A DNA stretch of 64,000 nt, from positions 1 to 64,000 of the forward strand of contig JAAYYU010000191.1 in the NCBI GenBank assembly GCA_012515235.1. The letters run 5' to 3'. This DNA is from Candidatus Anammoximicrobium sp. (GTDB lineage: Bacteria > Planctomycetota > Planctomycetia > Pirellulales > Pirellulaceae). This document shows positions 1 to 7,431 of the stretch, piece by piece. The notes below the pieces were generated by a model, which saw only the letters and a program-made list of their open reading frames with translations, searched no databases and was not told where the DNA came from. The first letter of the stretch is position 1, and each line of letters opens with the position of its first letter. Made by a program: the position numbers and the translations under genes.

Positions 1-132
1 AAAGTCTCCCTCAGGAGAACCTCGAAGACGCCGTCACAACGCTGAGGCCAACGCTCAGAGAAGACCAAGAACTCGACCAGCAAGAAAGAGTCTGCACCGA
101 AACGCGAAGTCGGCTTAGTTCAACGACACGGA

Positions 133-360
133 TCAGATGGCCGCCGCGTCCGGCGCAGCCATCGCGCGCGACCCAACCGGCGGCTCATCTGCATCCGCTT
201 GTTCGGACTCTCGGATGCACGATCGATCAACAACCATTCGACCATCGCGGCCCTGACGGGATTGCAGGTCGGCAACAATTCGACCAAGGTCGAAGCCAAA
301 TGACGCCGCGTATTCCTCGCGGCGTTTTCTCGTTTCGAGGACAATTGGATCATCAAACAT
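133..360 (-). CDS. small protein partnered with PIN toxin
   Basis: A 75-residue protein whose ATG at 358-360 lies inside the last codons of the PIN-domain gene, an 8-base overlap that implies translational coupling. The first 45 residues (MFDDPIV start, then charged RKRREEYA and an amphipathic stretch) resemble the small helical proteins often found beside PIN-domain genes. The alanine- and proline-rich C-terminal 30 residues look unconserved. I infer an antitoxin or accessory role. It lies downstream of the toxin, the reverse of the usual vapBC order. No DNA-binding fold is evident. Confidence 0.5.
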   Translation of the reverse strand: MFDDPIVLETRKRREEYAASFGFDLGRIVADLQSRQGRDGRMVVDRSCIRESEQADADEPPVGSRAMAAPDAAAI

Positions 361-823
361 TGAGTATCTCCTGCGGCGTACAGATGACGGGCGGTCGAAG
401 TCCAGCGTCGTTCAGCACATCTTCAATTTTACGCCGAAACGCGGGATTGGCGATGTGCTTGCAGTTCCAAGTCAACAAGTAGTCGATTCGATTCAATGCG
501 GCGATTGCGATATGGAGTGCATCCACCGCAGCCTTTGCTGGCAATCCCACGCGACGGATCAACTCTTGCGCGAGATTTTGAGTCGCCGCATTGATGGCCA
601 GTACAGGAATCCCGTTCAGAAAGACAAGCCGTTCCTTTGCGGCCGTCGGATCGCCAGCAGAGCATTCGTCTACAACGGCTTGCGATGCGAACAGTTCAAA
701 CCTCGAACGCTGATCGTTCCACCATTCAAGAGTCATCAGTTGGTTGGCGGCAAAGATGATATCCGTGCCGGGACGCGACGCCAAATAGCCAATGACGGAC
801 GTCTCAAGATAAACCGATGCCAT
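353..823 (-). CDS. PIN-domain (VapC-like) ribonuclease toxin
   Basis: A 156-residue single PIN domain. PIN toxins are Mg-dependent ribonucleases that cleave tRNA or rRNA when not held by their antitoxin. The N-terminal VYLETSVIGYL carries the first acidic residue as Glu rather than Asp, as in one common PIN subfamily. Further acidic positions are VVDEC and DALHIAIA, followed by the LLTWNCKHIAN strand. The downstream 75-residue ORF overlaps its end, so the two form a candidate toxin-antitoxin operon. The family call is fairly secure; toxicity is inferred. Confidence 0.75.
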   Translation of the reverse strand: MASVYLETSVIGYLASRPGTDIIFAANQLMTLEWWNDQRSRFELFASQAVVDECSAGDPTAAKERLVFLNGIPVLAINAATQNLAQELIRRVGLPAKAAVDALHIAIAALNRIDYLLTWNCKHIANPAFRRKIEDVLNDAGLRPPVICTPQEILNV

Positions 824-876
824 AGGCTTTCATCGTTTCTGTCCGAACATCTTGATTCAGCGGATGTTCCAACCAG

Positions 877-951
877 TCGGGGCGGAGAGATTTGAACTCT
901 CGGCCTCCTGCTCCCAAAGCAGGCGCGCTAGCCAGACTGCGCTACGCCCCG
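877..951 (-). tRNA. tRNA-Pro(TGG)
   Basis: Reading the minus strand from 951, a 7-bp acceptor stem (CGGGGCG with CGCCCCG) closes a cloverleaf. The anticodon stem holds the TTTGGGA loop, with anticodon TGG at 914-916, and the T-arm loop reads TTCAAAT. The discriminator base is A, and no CCA is encoded (the bases after it are CTGG). No other tRNA was seen beside it. Confidence 0.92.
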
Positions 952-1083
952 CGTGACTGCGGCACAGGCGTCCATGCTAACCGCACATGGCCGGTAACGC
1001 AATCGGTTGACTGCGATTGCTTGCGCCCAAGCAGAACGGATCGCGGGGAACCCGACCGCGGACGGCAAGGCTGGCGGCCTTTG

Positions 1084-2082
1084 TCAGCCGACCTGGCGAA
1101 GGGACGAGGCGACGCCGGTATCCGTCAGATGGCTGAAAACCCGGTCGAATTCGTCGTGATTGCTGAAATGGATCACGATCTTTCCGCGACCGCGAGCCGT
1201 CTGTTGGATGTCGACTTTCGTGCCGAGCGCCATCCGCAGTTCCTGCTCCAAGGACGCCGTTTGCTCGTTGCGGGTTCGTTTTCGGGATGTCTCGCCGCCG
1301 CCCACGACCTTGAGAACGGGTCCATCCTCTTGACGGATCTTGTCCTGGACCTCCGCCTCGATGGCCCGGACGCTCAAGCCCTCTTGCCGAATGCGGCTGC
1401 AGAGTTCGATCTGTTCTGCCTCGTCCCCCAGCGGCAACAGCGCGCGGGCATGGCCGGCGGAAATGTCGCCTGTGTGAAGGGCGTCGAGTACCGCCTGGGG
1501 CAATTCCAGCAGTCGCATCAGGTTGGCGATTGTGGAACGGTCGATCTTCAGGCGGCGAGCCAAGTCCTCCTGCGAACAACCATGTTCTTCCAGGTACCGC
1601 TTGAACGAGAGCGCTTTTTCGATCGGGTTCAGGTCCTTGCGATGCAAGTTTTCGACGATGGCCAGTTCGGCGACGAGCCGGTCGTCGGCTTCGCGCACCT
1701 GGGCCGGGATCTGCGTCCAGCCGGCCTGGATGGCGGCTCGCAGCCGTCGTTCGCCGGAGATCAGTTGGTAACGCTCGCCCACGCGACGGACCGTCACGGG
1801 TTGCAGCAGGTCGTGCTCCCGCAGGCTTTCGGCCAGTGAGGCGATCTCCGGTCCCGTAAAATCCCGCCGCGGTTGGAACGGATTGCCGTCGATCTGATCA
1901 ATCGGCAGCTGCAGGATGCCGGAAACGGCAGGCGTCTGAGGGACTGCAGCGTGCGCGTCCTCGTCACTGGGAAACTCGGCTACCCGCAAATCGCTGCCGC
2001 CGGTCCCTACGCCTTCCGAATCGTCCAGCGGCGCTCCCAGCAATGCAGCCAATCCTCTACCCAATCGCCGATCCTTGCTCAT
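1084..2082 (-). CDS. parB: chromosome partitioning protein ParB
   Basis: A 332-residue ParB/Spo0J protein that binds parS, spreads as a CTP-dependent clamp and works with ParA in origin segregation. The N-terminal basic segment (RRLGRGLAALLG) is the usual ParA-contact region. The ParB core contains NPFQPRRDF and the nucleotide-binding arginine patch GERRLRA, followed by a helix-turn-helix (QEDLARRLKIDRSTIANL). The C-terminal 100 residues hold a linker and a dimerisation domain. The ATG overlaps the 3' end of parA by 26 bases, so the genes are one operon. Three parS sites lie just upstream of parA. Confidence 0.95.
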   Translation of the reverse strand: MSKDRRLGRGLAALLGAPLDDSEGVGTGGSDLRVAEFPSDEDAHAAVPQTPAVSGILQLPIDQIDGNPFQPRRDFTGPEIASLAESLREHDLLQPVTVRRVGERYQLISGERRLRAAIQAGWTQIPAQVREADDRLVAELAIVENLHRKDLNPIEKALSFKRYLEEHGCSQEDLARRLKIDRSTIANLMRLLELPQAVLDALHTGDISAGHARALLPLGDEAEQIELCSRIRQEGLSVRAIEAEVQDKIRQEDGPVLKVVGGGETSRKRTRNEQTASLEQELRMALGTKVDIQQTARGRGKIVIHFSNHDEFDRVFSHLTDTGVASSLRQVG

Positions 2083-2821
2083 GGTCTAAGACCTCCATGC
2101 ACAGTTCGATGTAAGCTCGCGTACCCGGCGAGCGAGGCGCGTAATCCAGGACCGACAGTCCGTGGCTGGGCGCCTCGGACACCGCCACGTCGCGCGGAAT
2201 GACGGTGTCGAAGACGATCTCGCCAAAGAAATCCCGTACTTCCGATTCGACTTCGTAGGTCAGCTCCAGCCGGGGGTCGTACATCGTCAGCAGGATGCCG
2301 CCGAATTCCAAACGGCCCGACTGGTTGACCATAACCTTGCGGATGACGTGAATCATCTGCGTGAGCCCCTCCATGGCGAAGTACTCGCACTGGATAGGCA
2401 TCAGCACCTCGGTGGACGCCGCCAACGCCGCCTGGGTCAATTCGCCCAGCGACGGCGGACAGTCGATCAACACGAAGTCGTAAGCATTGGTGTTGACTGC
2501 CAGGTGCCGCCCCAGGGTTTGTGCGGTCTGCCGATTGTCCTGGGACAGCAATTCAACGTCGCGAAAGCTTCGGCTGCCGGGAAGGAGTTGTAGATTGGAC
2601 ACCGACGTAGGGCAGACCGACTCGTGCAGCGGCTGGTCCAGCACCAAGGCGTGATGCTCGACCGGCGTCTGATTCAGGCCGCTGGTGGCGTTGCACTGCG
2701 GGTCCAGATCGACCAGGAGCGTACGGCTGCCGGACTTGGCCAAAGCGACGGCCAAGTTCACGGCGGTCGTCGTCTTGCCGACTCCGCCCTTCTGATTGGC
2801 AACGCACAGGATTCTTCCCAA
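2057..2821 (-). CDS. parA: chromosome partitioning ATPase ParA (Soj)
   Basis: A 254-residue ParA/Soj ATPase that drives segregation of ParB-parS complexes. It begins directly with the deviant Walker A strand (GRILCVANQ, then KGGVGKTTT). It also has the Walker A' motif VLIDCPPSLG and the GILLTMYD strand. I chose the TTG at 2821 because a strong AGGGAGGA ribosome-binding site sits 7 bases upstream and the length matches the family. The frame stays open further upstream but would translate through the parS sites, which is unlikely. It is co-transcribed with parB, whose start it overlaps. Confidence 0.93.
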   Translation of the reverse strand: MGRILCVANQKGGVGKTTTAVNLAVALAKSGSRTLLVDLDPQCNATSGLNQTPVEHHALVLDQPLHESVCPTSVSNLQLLPGSRSFRDVELLSQDNRQTAQTLGRHLAVNTNAYDFVLIDCPPSLGELTQAALAASTEVLMPIQCEYFAMEGLTQMIHVIRKVMVNQSGRLEFGGILLTMYDPRLELTYEVESEVRDFFGEIVFDTVIPRDVAVSEAPSHGLSVLDYAPRSPGTRAYIELCMEVLDHEQGSAIG

Positions 2822-2966
2822 CCGCTCGTCCTCCCTGACGAACCAGCCACGCTGCGCACGCGCTCCCCGTCGGGGCGCGCTCAACCAGCGGGGCAGACCC
2901 CGCCGCACGCAGGTGAGGCCGGGATTGTAACCACTGTCCGCCGAAATCGGGAATGTCATTTCTCGA

Positions 2967-2982
2967 CGTTCCACGTGAAACG
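2967..2982. promoter_or_regulatory. parS site 1 (variant)
   Basis: CGTTCCACGTGAAACG matches the universal parS TGTTTCACGTGAAACA in 13 of 16 positions and keeps the CACGTG centre. It lies 146 bp upstream of the parA start, on the same short stretch as two better sites. It is probably a ParB-binding site with lower affinity. Confidence 0.75.
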
Positions 2983-3002
2983 AACAGACGCCGGAGATTG
3001 CC

Positions 3003-3018
3003 TGTTTCACGTGAAACA
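3003..3018. promoter_or_regulatory. parS site 2 (perfect consensus)
   Basis: TGTTTCACGTGAAACA is the exact 16-bp palindromic parS consensus recognised by chromosomal ParB proteins. It is the central site of three within about 100 bp, between parA and the DUF1015 gene. Confidence 0.95.
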
Positions 3019-3053
3019 CGCAGCCCCGCCAGCTGATCCAAATCACGCAGTCC

Positions 3054-3069
3054 CGTTTCACGTGAAACG
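3054..3069. promoter_or_regulatory. parS site 3
   Basis: CGTTTCACGTGAAACG is a perfect palindrome that differs from the parS consensus only at the two outermost bases. It is the third of the cluster upstream of parA. The sites may serve both segregation and autoregulation of parAB. Confidence 0.9.
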
Positions 3070-3104
3070 ACAGGCCGAGAATTGGACAACGGCCCGTCGC
3101 ACGG

Positions 3105-4421
3105 TTATTCCAGCGGATTGATGACCAGGCCGGTCAGCAGCTTGGGATAGAAATAGGTGCTCTTGGCGGGCATGCGTTCCTGGCTCTCGCTGATCTTGCG
3201 GACATGCTGGACCGTAGCGGGCATGACCAAGGCGGCCAGCGGGTACGGCTGATCCGGACCATCGCCACGCCGAAGACCGTCGACGAGTTCCTCGACCAGA
3301 TGAACGTATTCGGCCTTGGGCAGTTGCTTGGCCCCGAACAAGGTTTCGATCACCAGGCGGTGCAGAATGCTGACACCCAGCTGTTGCCAGACGGCACTGT
3401 GATCGGTCGCCACCTGGGCCATCCGCTGCCGGCCGGCAGGAGTGATGCGTACCACGGTCCACTGCTGGTCTGCGGCGGTGTAGAAACCGATGACGCCTTG
3501 TTCCTCTTCCAGTTCGATCGTCTCCCAGACCGCGTGAGCGGTCTCAGGCCCGCGGCCTGCGACATCGGCTTGGAAGCAGTCCCCGAGCGTTGCCTGCAAC
3601 TCTGCAGAGGTCAGTTGAGGCAGGCCCCGGAACAGCCGGTGCGTGGGCAGCACAACCATGCCGGGATCGCTCATGCTGACGCACATGCCCAACACGAAGT
3701 TGGCCGGGTGACTGCCAGGCAACGTCTGGCCGCCCGACAGGTGATCGCGGTAGTTGCAGGCGGTTTCGTAGCGGTGATGCCCGTCGGCGATAAACATCGG
3801 CTTGGTCCCCAGGACGGCGGCCGCCTCGGCAATGACCTTGATGTCGCTGACCGGCCACATGCGGTGGATGACGCCCAAGTGGTCGACGGCTTCGAGCGGC
3901 GTCACGCCTTGGACCGCCCGTTCCAGGATCTCCTGGGCGGTGTTCTCCTCGTCGGGGTACAGGCCGAAGATCTGGCTGAGGTTGGCCTTGCACGCCACCG
4001 TTAATTTGAAGCGGTCGGCCTTGGCTGCTGCGTGGGTCTCCTCGTGCGGGTAGATCTTTCCTTCGCCGAACCGTTCCAAGCGAATGCGGGCCATGAAGCC
4101 GCGCCGGTTCAGTTCCTGTCCACCGTAGTGGAACGTCTGGTGGTAGACGTACAAAGCGGGGTCCGGATCCCGCTGCAGCAGCCCTTCGCTGCACCAGTTC
4201 CTGAGGAACCTTGCCGCGCGCGTGTAGCGGTTGTGCGTGTCGTCGTCGCCGGGTTCGTCCCGATTCAGGATCAGGCGAATCACATTCGCGGGGTGCTTCT
4301 GGTACAGCTGGTCCTGCAGTTCGGGGCCGATGACGTCGTACGGTGGAGCGACAACATCGCTCAGCGCGCCGACGTGTCCCAGATCGTAACGGAGTGCTCG
4401 AAAGGCTTGGATTTCAGGCAT
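3105..4421 (-). CDS. DUF1015 family protein
   Basis: A 438-residue protein recognisable as DUF1015 from its N-terminus (FRALRYD, then DVVAPPYDVI) and the internal MFIADGHHRYETA motif. It also has a YVYHQTF strand and an IYPHEETHAA segment. Family members are widespread cytosolic proteins without a settled biochemical role; some are annotated as HTH-associated or SpoOJ/ParA/ParB-neighbour proteins, and this one does sit beside parAB. The ATG at 4421 is preferred to a GTG four codons upstream because GAGGA lies just ahead of it. Function is unknown. Confidence 0.85.
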   Translation of the reverse strand: MPEIQAFRALRYDLGHVGALSDVVAPPYDVIGPELQDQLYQKHPANVIRLILNRDEPGDDDTHNRYTRAARFLRNWCSEGLLQRDPDPALYVYHQTFHYGGQELNRRGFMARIRLERFGEGKIYPHEETHAAAKADRFKLTVACKANLSQIFGLYPDEENTAQEILERAVQGVTPLEAVDHLGVIHRMWPVSDIKVIAEAAAVLGTKPMFIADGHHRYETACNYRDHLSGGQTLPGSHPANFVLGMCVSMSDPGMVVLPTHRLFRGLPQLTSAELQATLGDCFQADVAGRGPETAHAVWETIELEEEQGVIGFYTAADQQWTVVRITPAGRQRMAQVATDHSAVWQQLGVSILHRLVIETLFGAKQLPKAEYVHLVEELVDGLRRGDGPDQPYPLAALVMPATVQHVRKISESQERMPAKSTYFYPKLLTGLVINPLE

Positions 4422-4484
4422 GGCATTCCTCACGGCATCGGGAAACGGACGACCATCTGAGCACGATTGTTTCTCGAACGAGGC

Positions 4485-5900
4485 TCAGTACCGGTAGTGT
4501 TCGGGCTTGAACGGACCCTCGGCGGGGATGCCCAGATAGTCGGCCTGTTGCGGAGTCAACTTCGTGAGCTTGGCCCCCAGATGTTCCAAGTGCAGCCGGG
4601 CAACCTCCTCATCCAGGCGTTTGTCCAGCCGGTACACGCCCACCTCATGGTTGCTCGTCCACAGATCGATTTGGGCCAAGACCTGGTTCGTAAAGCTGTT
4701 GGACATGACGAAGCTGGGGTGGCCTGTCGCGCAGCCCAGGTTCACCAAGCGTCCTTCGGCCAACATGTAGATGGTGTGGCCGTCCGGAAAAGTATAGGCG
4801 TCCACTTGCGGTTTGATCTGCGTCCGCCGAATACCTGGAACGCGAAGCAAAGCGTCGACCTGGATTTCGTTGTCGAAGTGGCCGATGTTGCAGACGATCG
4901 CCTGGTCTTTCATCTTGGCCATGTGATCGACCGTGATCACATCACAGCTGCCGGTGGCGGTCACGTAGATGTCGGCGTAGGGCAAGGCGTCTTCCACCGT
5001 CGCCACTTTGTAGCCGGCCATGAGTGCTTGCAGGGCGCAGATCGGGTCGATCTCGGCGATCCACACTTGGGCGCGCTGCCCCAGCAACGACTCGGCCGAT
5101 CCTTTCCCCACGTCGCCATAGCCGCACACCATCGCGATCTTTCCGGCGATCATCACGTCGGTCGCCCGATTGATGCCGTCGATCAGCGAATGGCGGCAGC
5201 CGTAGATATTGTCGAATTTGGATTTGGTGACCGAGTCGTTGACGTTCATGGCGGGAACCAGCAGTTCGCCCCGCTCGAGCATCTGGTACAAACGGCGAAC
5301 GCCGGTCGTGGTCTCTTCGGAGACGCCCTTCCATTGGCTCACCGCCCGGTGGAAGAAGCCCGGATCGCCGGCCAGGCTGCATTTCACGACCTGGTTGATG
5401 ATGGCTAGTTCCTTGTTGTCGGTCGGTTCGTCCAACAACGCGGGGTTGTCTTCGGCCTGGTAGCCGCGGTGAAGGATCAGCGTTGCGTCCCCCCCGTCGT
5501 CGACCACGAGGTTCGGACCGCTGCCGTCCGGCCAGGTCAGGGCCTTCTTGGTAAACTCCCAGTACTGTTCCAGCGTCTCTCCTTTGAACGCGAACACCGG
5601 CGTGCCGCTGGCGGCGATGGCGGCGGCGGCTTGGTCCTGGGTCGAGAAGATATTGCACGAGGCCCAGCGGACGTCGGCCCCGAGTTCTTTGAGCGTTTCG
5701 ATCAACACGGCCGTTTGAATGGTCATGTGTAGCGAGCCCGTGACCCGCGCACCGGCCAGGGGCTTTTGCGGTCCGTATTTCTTTCGCGTGGCCATCAGGC
5801 CGGGCATCTCGTGCTCCGCCATTTCGATTTCGCGGCGGCCCAGGTCGGCTAAAGCGATATCCCGCACGACGAATTGCGGCTCAGCAGCTACGGCAAGCAT
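4485..5900 (-). CDS. ahcY: adenosylhomocysteinase
   Basis: A 471-residue S-adenosylhomocysteine hydrolase that reversibly splits SAH to adenosine and homocysteine, relieving product inhibition of methyltransferases. It carries the substrate segment GSLHMTIQTAVLIETL and CNIFSTQDQ, and the NAD-binding loop GYGDVGKGSAESL. The GHFDNEI strand and the terminal KPEHYRY, which reaches the neighbouring subunit's cofactor, are also present. The roughly 40-residue insertion after the GPNLVVDDGGDAT segment is typical of the long bacterial and plant form. AGGAAG lies 6 bases before the ATG. Probably a single-gene transcript. Confidence 0.97.
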   Translation of the reverse strand: MLAVAAEPQFVVRDIALADLGRREIEMAEHEMPGLMATRKKYGPQKPLAGARVTGSLHMTIQTAVLIETLKELGADVRWASCNIFSTQDQAAAAIAASGTPVFAFKGETLEQYWEFTKKALTWPDGSGPNLVVDDGGDATLILHRGYQAEDNPALLDEPTDNKELAIINQVVKCSLAGDPGFFHRAVSQWKGVSEETTTGVRRLYQMLERGELLVPAMNVNDSVTKSKFDNIYGCRHSLIDGINRATDVMIAGKIAMVCGYGDVGKGSAESLLGQRAQVWIAEIDPICALQALMAGYKVATVEDALPYADIYVTATGSCDVITVDHMAKMKDQAIVCNIGHFDNEIQVDALLRVPGIRRTQIKPQVDAYTFPDGHTIYMLAEGRLVNLGCATGHPSFVMSNSFTNQVLAQIDLWTSNHEVGVYRLDKRLDEEVARLHLEHLGAKLTKLTPQQADYLGIPAEGPFKPEHYRY

Positions 5901-5960
5901 CGGTTTCTTCCTGTTGAATCTGGGATCATGGAACTTGAACGATCAGCTTCGCAACGCGGT

Positions 5961-5989
5961 ATAATAGGCGCGATCGGCCGCTTGGACAA
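5961..5989 (-). promoter_or_regulatory. predicted sigma70-type promoter of ahcY
   Basis: On the minus strand TTGTCC (5984-5989) and TATTAT (5961-5966) are separated by exactly 17 bases and lie about 60 bp ahead of the ahcY start. No SAH-riboswitch-like structure was recognised between promoter and gene. Confidence 0.5.
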
Positions 5990-6082
5990 CTCCCGGTCGC
6001 CGAACCGCCCGAGCAACCGTGTGGAGGGGCGGTCGGCGACTTGCCACTCGAAAGCGGGGACGGCGAGTCTGAAACGCCCCGT

Positions 6083-6745
6083 TCAGTCATGCTTGGCAAA
6101 GGCGGTCAGCGCATTGCGCACGAAGTCGCGGACGCGCGCCGGGTCTTTCCGGCCGGGGCTGGATTCGACGCCGCTGGCCGTGTCGACCGCTGCCGGCCGC
6201 GTCGCGGCGATCGCGGCGGCCACGTTCTCCGGGCGGAGACCTCCGGCCAGGATGATGGGGACCGGAACCCGGACAGCCTGCAGTTCCCGCACCAGGGACC
6301 ACTCGGCGACTTGTCCGGTTCCGCCGTAGCTTCCGGACTGGCAGGCGTCGATCAGCACGGCCTCCAGACGGCAGCCCAACGCCTCGCAACCGTCCAGATA
6401 GTCCGTGACCCACTGGCGATCGGGCGTGGCGCAGCGAAACGCCTTGATCAGCCGCCGCTCGGCCAACTCCCGTGCCGTCTGGGGCAATTCGTCGCCGTGC
6501 AATTGGATCGCATCCAACCCGACTTGTTGGCAAATCGTACGCACTACATCGGCCGGAGCATTGACGAACACCCCAACCTTGAGCACCGCAGCCGGAATCC
6601 GCCCGGCGATCGCCTCCGCTACTTCCGGCGACACGTAACGCGGGCTGGGTGGATAGAAATTGAGACCGATCGCGTCGGCGCCGGCTGCCACGCACATGTC
6701 GGCATCGTCGGGGCGAGTCACACCGCAAATCTTGACACGGAACAA
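6083..6745 (-). CDS. trpF: phosphoribosylanthranilate isomerase
   Basis: A 220-residue TIM-barrel enzyme for the third step of tryptophan synthesis, converting N-(5'-phosphoribosyl)anthranilate to CdRP. The catalytic cysteine is in the KICGVTRPDDA motif at the N-terminus. DAIGLNFYPPSPRYV and VGVFVNAP follow, and the substrate loop IILAGGLRPENVA and the phosphate-binding DTASGVESSPGRKD are near the C-terminus. The start is a TTG at 6745 with GGAG 7 bases upstream. No other trp gene is in the window, so the pathway genes are dispersed here. Confidence 0.95.
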   Translation of the reverse strand: MFRVKICGVTRPDDADMCVAAGADAIGLNFYPPSPRYVSPEVAEAIAGRIPAAVLKVGVFVNAPADVVRTICQQVGLDAIQLHGDELPQTARELAERRLIKAFRCATPDRQWVTDYLDGCEALGCRLEAVLIDACQSGSYGGTGQVAEWSLVRELQAVRVPVPIILAGGLRPENVAAAIAATRPAAVDTASGVESSPGRKDPARVRDFVRNALTAFAKHD

Positions 6746-6849
6746 GGCTGAACTCCGGTCCGCTGGTAACGATTTGTTGGATTCTCGGGATTTTAGCGCC
6801 GATGTTAGTTGTGACGACGTATGGACCCAGCTTTAAGGAATACGGCAGT

Positions 6850-7146
6850 ATGAACCGCACACTGTTGACCATCGCGATCTTGGCATTGCTTTCCACCACA
6901 CCCGGCTGCTTGCAGCGGAACACTTGTCCGCCCAGCCAATGCGGCTGCGGCGGATGCGGCGGAGTGCTGGGCGGCGCAGGGGGCGGCCCGATCTCGCAGG
7001 AGATCCACGCTTCGCAAGGCTGGCGCCACGAGCGGCCGGAATTCGAACCGCCGGGACCGCCCTCCGGCACCGTCGGCTATCCGTACTACACCCTGCGTGG
7101 ACCGCGCGATTTCCTGGTGGACAATCCGCCCAGCATCGGCAACTAG
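6850..7146 (+). CDS. small predicted lipoprotein, Cys/Gly-rich
   Basis: A 98-residue protein with a lipoprotein-type signal. A short basic N-terminus and hydrophobic core (LLTIAILALL) lead to STTPGC, with Cys20 as the predicted lipidated residue. It continues into a cysteine- and glycine-rich patch (CGCGGCGG) and a proline-rich tail with no recognised domain. The ATG at 6850 is preferred to upstream starts because AAGGAA precedes it and the signal sequence begins there. Divergent from trpF. Function unknown. Confidence 0.6.
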   Translation: MNRTLLTIAILALLSTTPGCLQRNTCPPSQCGCGGCGGVLGGAGGGPISQEIHASQGWRHERPEFEPPGPPSGTVGYPYYTLRGPRDFLVDNPPSIGN

Positions 7147-7148
7147 TA

Positions 7149-7320
7149 CCAAACGGGATTCCGTCACTTTCTCGCGTCGTTCATCAAGTGACCGTTTCGG
7201 CGCTGGGGTCAGGCTTACAGAATTCATCTTTCACCGAGCTTGGTGCCAGCCAAATGGTGCGAGCCTGCTCGGCCAAAATTGAATTCTGTAAGCCCGACCC
7301 CCTTTTGCGCGACCGTCCCG
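7149..7320. repeat. palindromic intergenic repeat, copy 1 (core 7205-7301)
   Basis: A 97-bp core starts and ends with GGGGTC/GACCCC and contains inverted arms with GAATTC. It is the same element as at 51713-51809 and 63516-63612, but in reverse orientation. One arm is degenerate (the bases around 7226-7240 differ). The left flank from CCAAACGG at 7149 also matches the flank of copy 2 in reverse complement, so the mobile unit is longer than the core. It has no coding capacity. It is probably a MITE- or REPIN-like element moved in trans. Confidence 0.8.
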
Positions 7321-7431
7321 CAGTCATCCGCCGGTTGCCCATTCCTGTCCGACGTCAAGCGGCGGGCAGGAATTCTCGTGGCCGGCCAGCGACGGGAGCC
7401 ATCTCTTCTTCGCCTGAGCATCAGGCGTGTC

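Noticed and set aside
1..132. An open plus-strand frame from base 3 with a partly protein-like translation (LEDAVTTLRP).
   Set aside because: It continues antisense through the PIN partner gene without a recognisable domain or end; no gene can be supported in this edge segment.
303..328. A perfect 8-bp GC-rich stem with a 7-base loop followed by TTTT on the plus strand, resembling a rho-independent terminator.
   Set aside because: It lies inside the coding sequence of the small minus-strand protein, where the EEYAAS codons account for it, and no plus-strand gene ends just before it.
2822..3061. Extending parA to the first in-frame start at 3061, giving 334 residues.
   Set aside because: The extension would encode the parS palindromes (CFHVKQ, SFHVER) and has no conserved residues; the TTG at 2821 has a strong ribosome-binding site and gives the normal Soj length.
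5901..6080. A possible SAH or SAM riboswitch ahead of ahcY.
   Set aside because: The leader is about 60 nt after the predicted promoter and no conserved riboswitch core or pseudoknot pairing could be identified.
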